Assembly: GCA_037143175.1 (NCBI GenBank)
Contig: JBAWZF010000013.1
Span: 1-63,419 of the forward strand
DNA from: a bacterium
GTDB lineage: Bacteria > Verrucomicrobiota > Kiritimatiellia > CAIKKV01 > CAITUY01
Length of the DNA: 63,419 nucleotides
Direction: 5' to 3'
A program made the translations under genes and the position numbers. Shown piece by piece: positions 63,160 through 63,419 of this stretch. Numbering within the stretch: position 1 is the stretch's first letter; the number at the start of each line of letters is the position of its first letter. The notes under the pieces are model-generated. The model was given only the letters and a program-made list of their open reading frames with translations. It had not been told where the DNA came from and made no database searches.

Positions 63160-63175
63160 AGCATAATTCGTGCCA
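63160..63175 (-). promoter_or_regulatory. sigma-54 promoter of the pilus operon
   Basis: On the minus strand TGGCACGAATTATGCT matches the -24/-12 consensus (TGGCAC-N5-TTGCW) with one mismatch, and GG and GC are the correct 12 bases apart. Transcription should start near 63149, giving a leader of about 46 bases. Two CCAATATT copies (plus strand 63179-63186 and 63200-63207) lie just upstream. The rest of the 316-base region to the window end shows no gene. Confidence 0.65.
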
Positions 63176-63178
63176 TAG

Positions 63179-63207
63179 CCAATATTTCGGATCCCGTGAC
63201 CAATATT
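63179..63207 (-). repeat. paired direct repeats upstream of the sigma-54 promoter
   Basis: CCAATATT occurs at 63179-63186 and 63200-63207, start-to-start spacing 21 bases, or two helical turns. They sit immediately upstream of the -24 element. They may bind a regulator or a bending protein. Confidence 0.4.
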
Positions 63208-63419
63208 CTGTGATTCTACTAAAAATACTGCCATCATCAATAAGTATGTGCATTCGTTTGTATGCGGTTTGTGTAAATAATGCGTCTTGCTGTATACAGT
63301 CACAGTCGATTGTTTTGACAAAATAACGGCACGCAAGGGACTGCGCGTCCCAGGGCAGACGCAGCTAAATTGTAGGATTTCTGGCCATTTTGGCTCAATC
63401 TGACGACGGAAATTTGGAG

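Noticed and set aside
63103-63336. 77-residue minus-strand frame upstream of the prepilin
   Set aside because: It spans the predicted sigma-54 promoter and repeats, has no ribosome site and shows no protein-like composition.

Overview
The window looks like chromosomal DNA of a Gram-negative bacterium, most likely from the PVC assemblage (Kiritimatiellota, Lentisphaerota or Verrucomicrobiota). This placement is an inference. It rests on secreted proteins with calcium-binding DxDxDG repeats next to a PEP-CTERM protein, a short prepilin of the [20 protein letters not shown] type, a secretin and lipoproteins (so an outer membrane), PEGA and FHA proteins in a Tad operon, and several conserved genes of unknown function I associate with that group. 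Base composition is moderately GC rich and coding density is high, with many ATGA start/stop overlaps.

Region by region: 1-3.2 kb holds two unknown exported or membrane proteins, tRNA-His, tsaB, a parvulin and tRNA-Pro. At 3.3-3.4 kb lies the end of a decayed mobile element. A strong promoter then drives a small ferredoxin, a radical SAM protein and ruvB (3.4-5.6 kb). 5.7-16.4 kb is a Tad-type pilus operon: two Flp pilins, two TadE-like and one TadG-like proteins, CpaB, an FHA-CpaF fusion ATPase, TadB, TadC, an FHA membrane protein and a PEGA-repeat protein. 16.4-23.5 kb carries housekeeping genes: a Nudix hydrolase, rmlB, eno, an ftsB-like gene, a lipoprotein-like gene, tRNA-Leu(GAG), rdgB, an isopropylmalate/homocitrate/Re-citrate synthase family gene and def. 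23.4-26.9 kb (minus) has an orphan parA, leuD-leuC and an unknown gene. 26.9-27.7 kb is a deleted insertion element. 27.7-31.9 kb is a minus-strand glmM / GlmU-like / glmS operon for hexosamine supply, and a P-type ATPase follows to 34.7 kb.

34.9-38.4 kb is an isolated plus-strand cassette of three exported proteins (ice-binding-like, calcium-repeat, PEP-CTERM). 38.4-42.3 kb is proS, an HU gene, hisS and a metallo-beta-lactamase-fold gene. 42.4-51 kb holds a sensor kinase, aroB, an unknown gene, corA, a U32 peptidase-family gene, an rluA-family gene and a TPR protein. 51-53.5 kb encodes an NtrC-type sigma-54 activator and its kinase. 53.5-55.5 kb has a hexanucleotide repeat, tRNA-Leu(TAA), a small exported protein, a YehS-like protein and a membrane hydrolase-like protein.

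55.6-63.1 kb (minus) is a type IV pilus / type II secretion operon: prepilin, lipoprotein secretin, PilM-PilN fusion, PilO-like, PilP-like, PilB/GspE. A near-consensus sigma-54 promoter lies ahead of the prepilin, and the NtrC-type activator/kinase pair is 10 kb away, so a PilS/PilR-like circuit is plausible. Neither pilus system has its prepilin peptidase here; the Tad operon lacks a secretin, and the type IV operon lacks PilC and PilT.

The features closest to something new are the FHA-CpaF fusion operon with its FHA and PEGA partners, the sigma-54-controlled pilus operon with paired upstream repeats, and the antisense-encoded tail of ParA. I saw no CRISPR array, rRNA, prophage or antiviral island.
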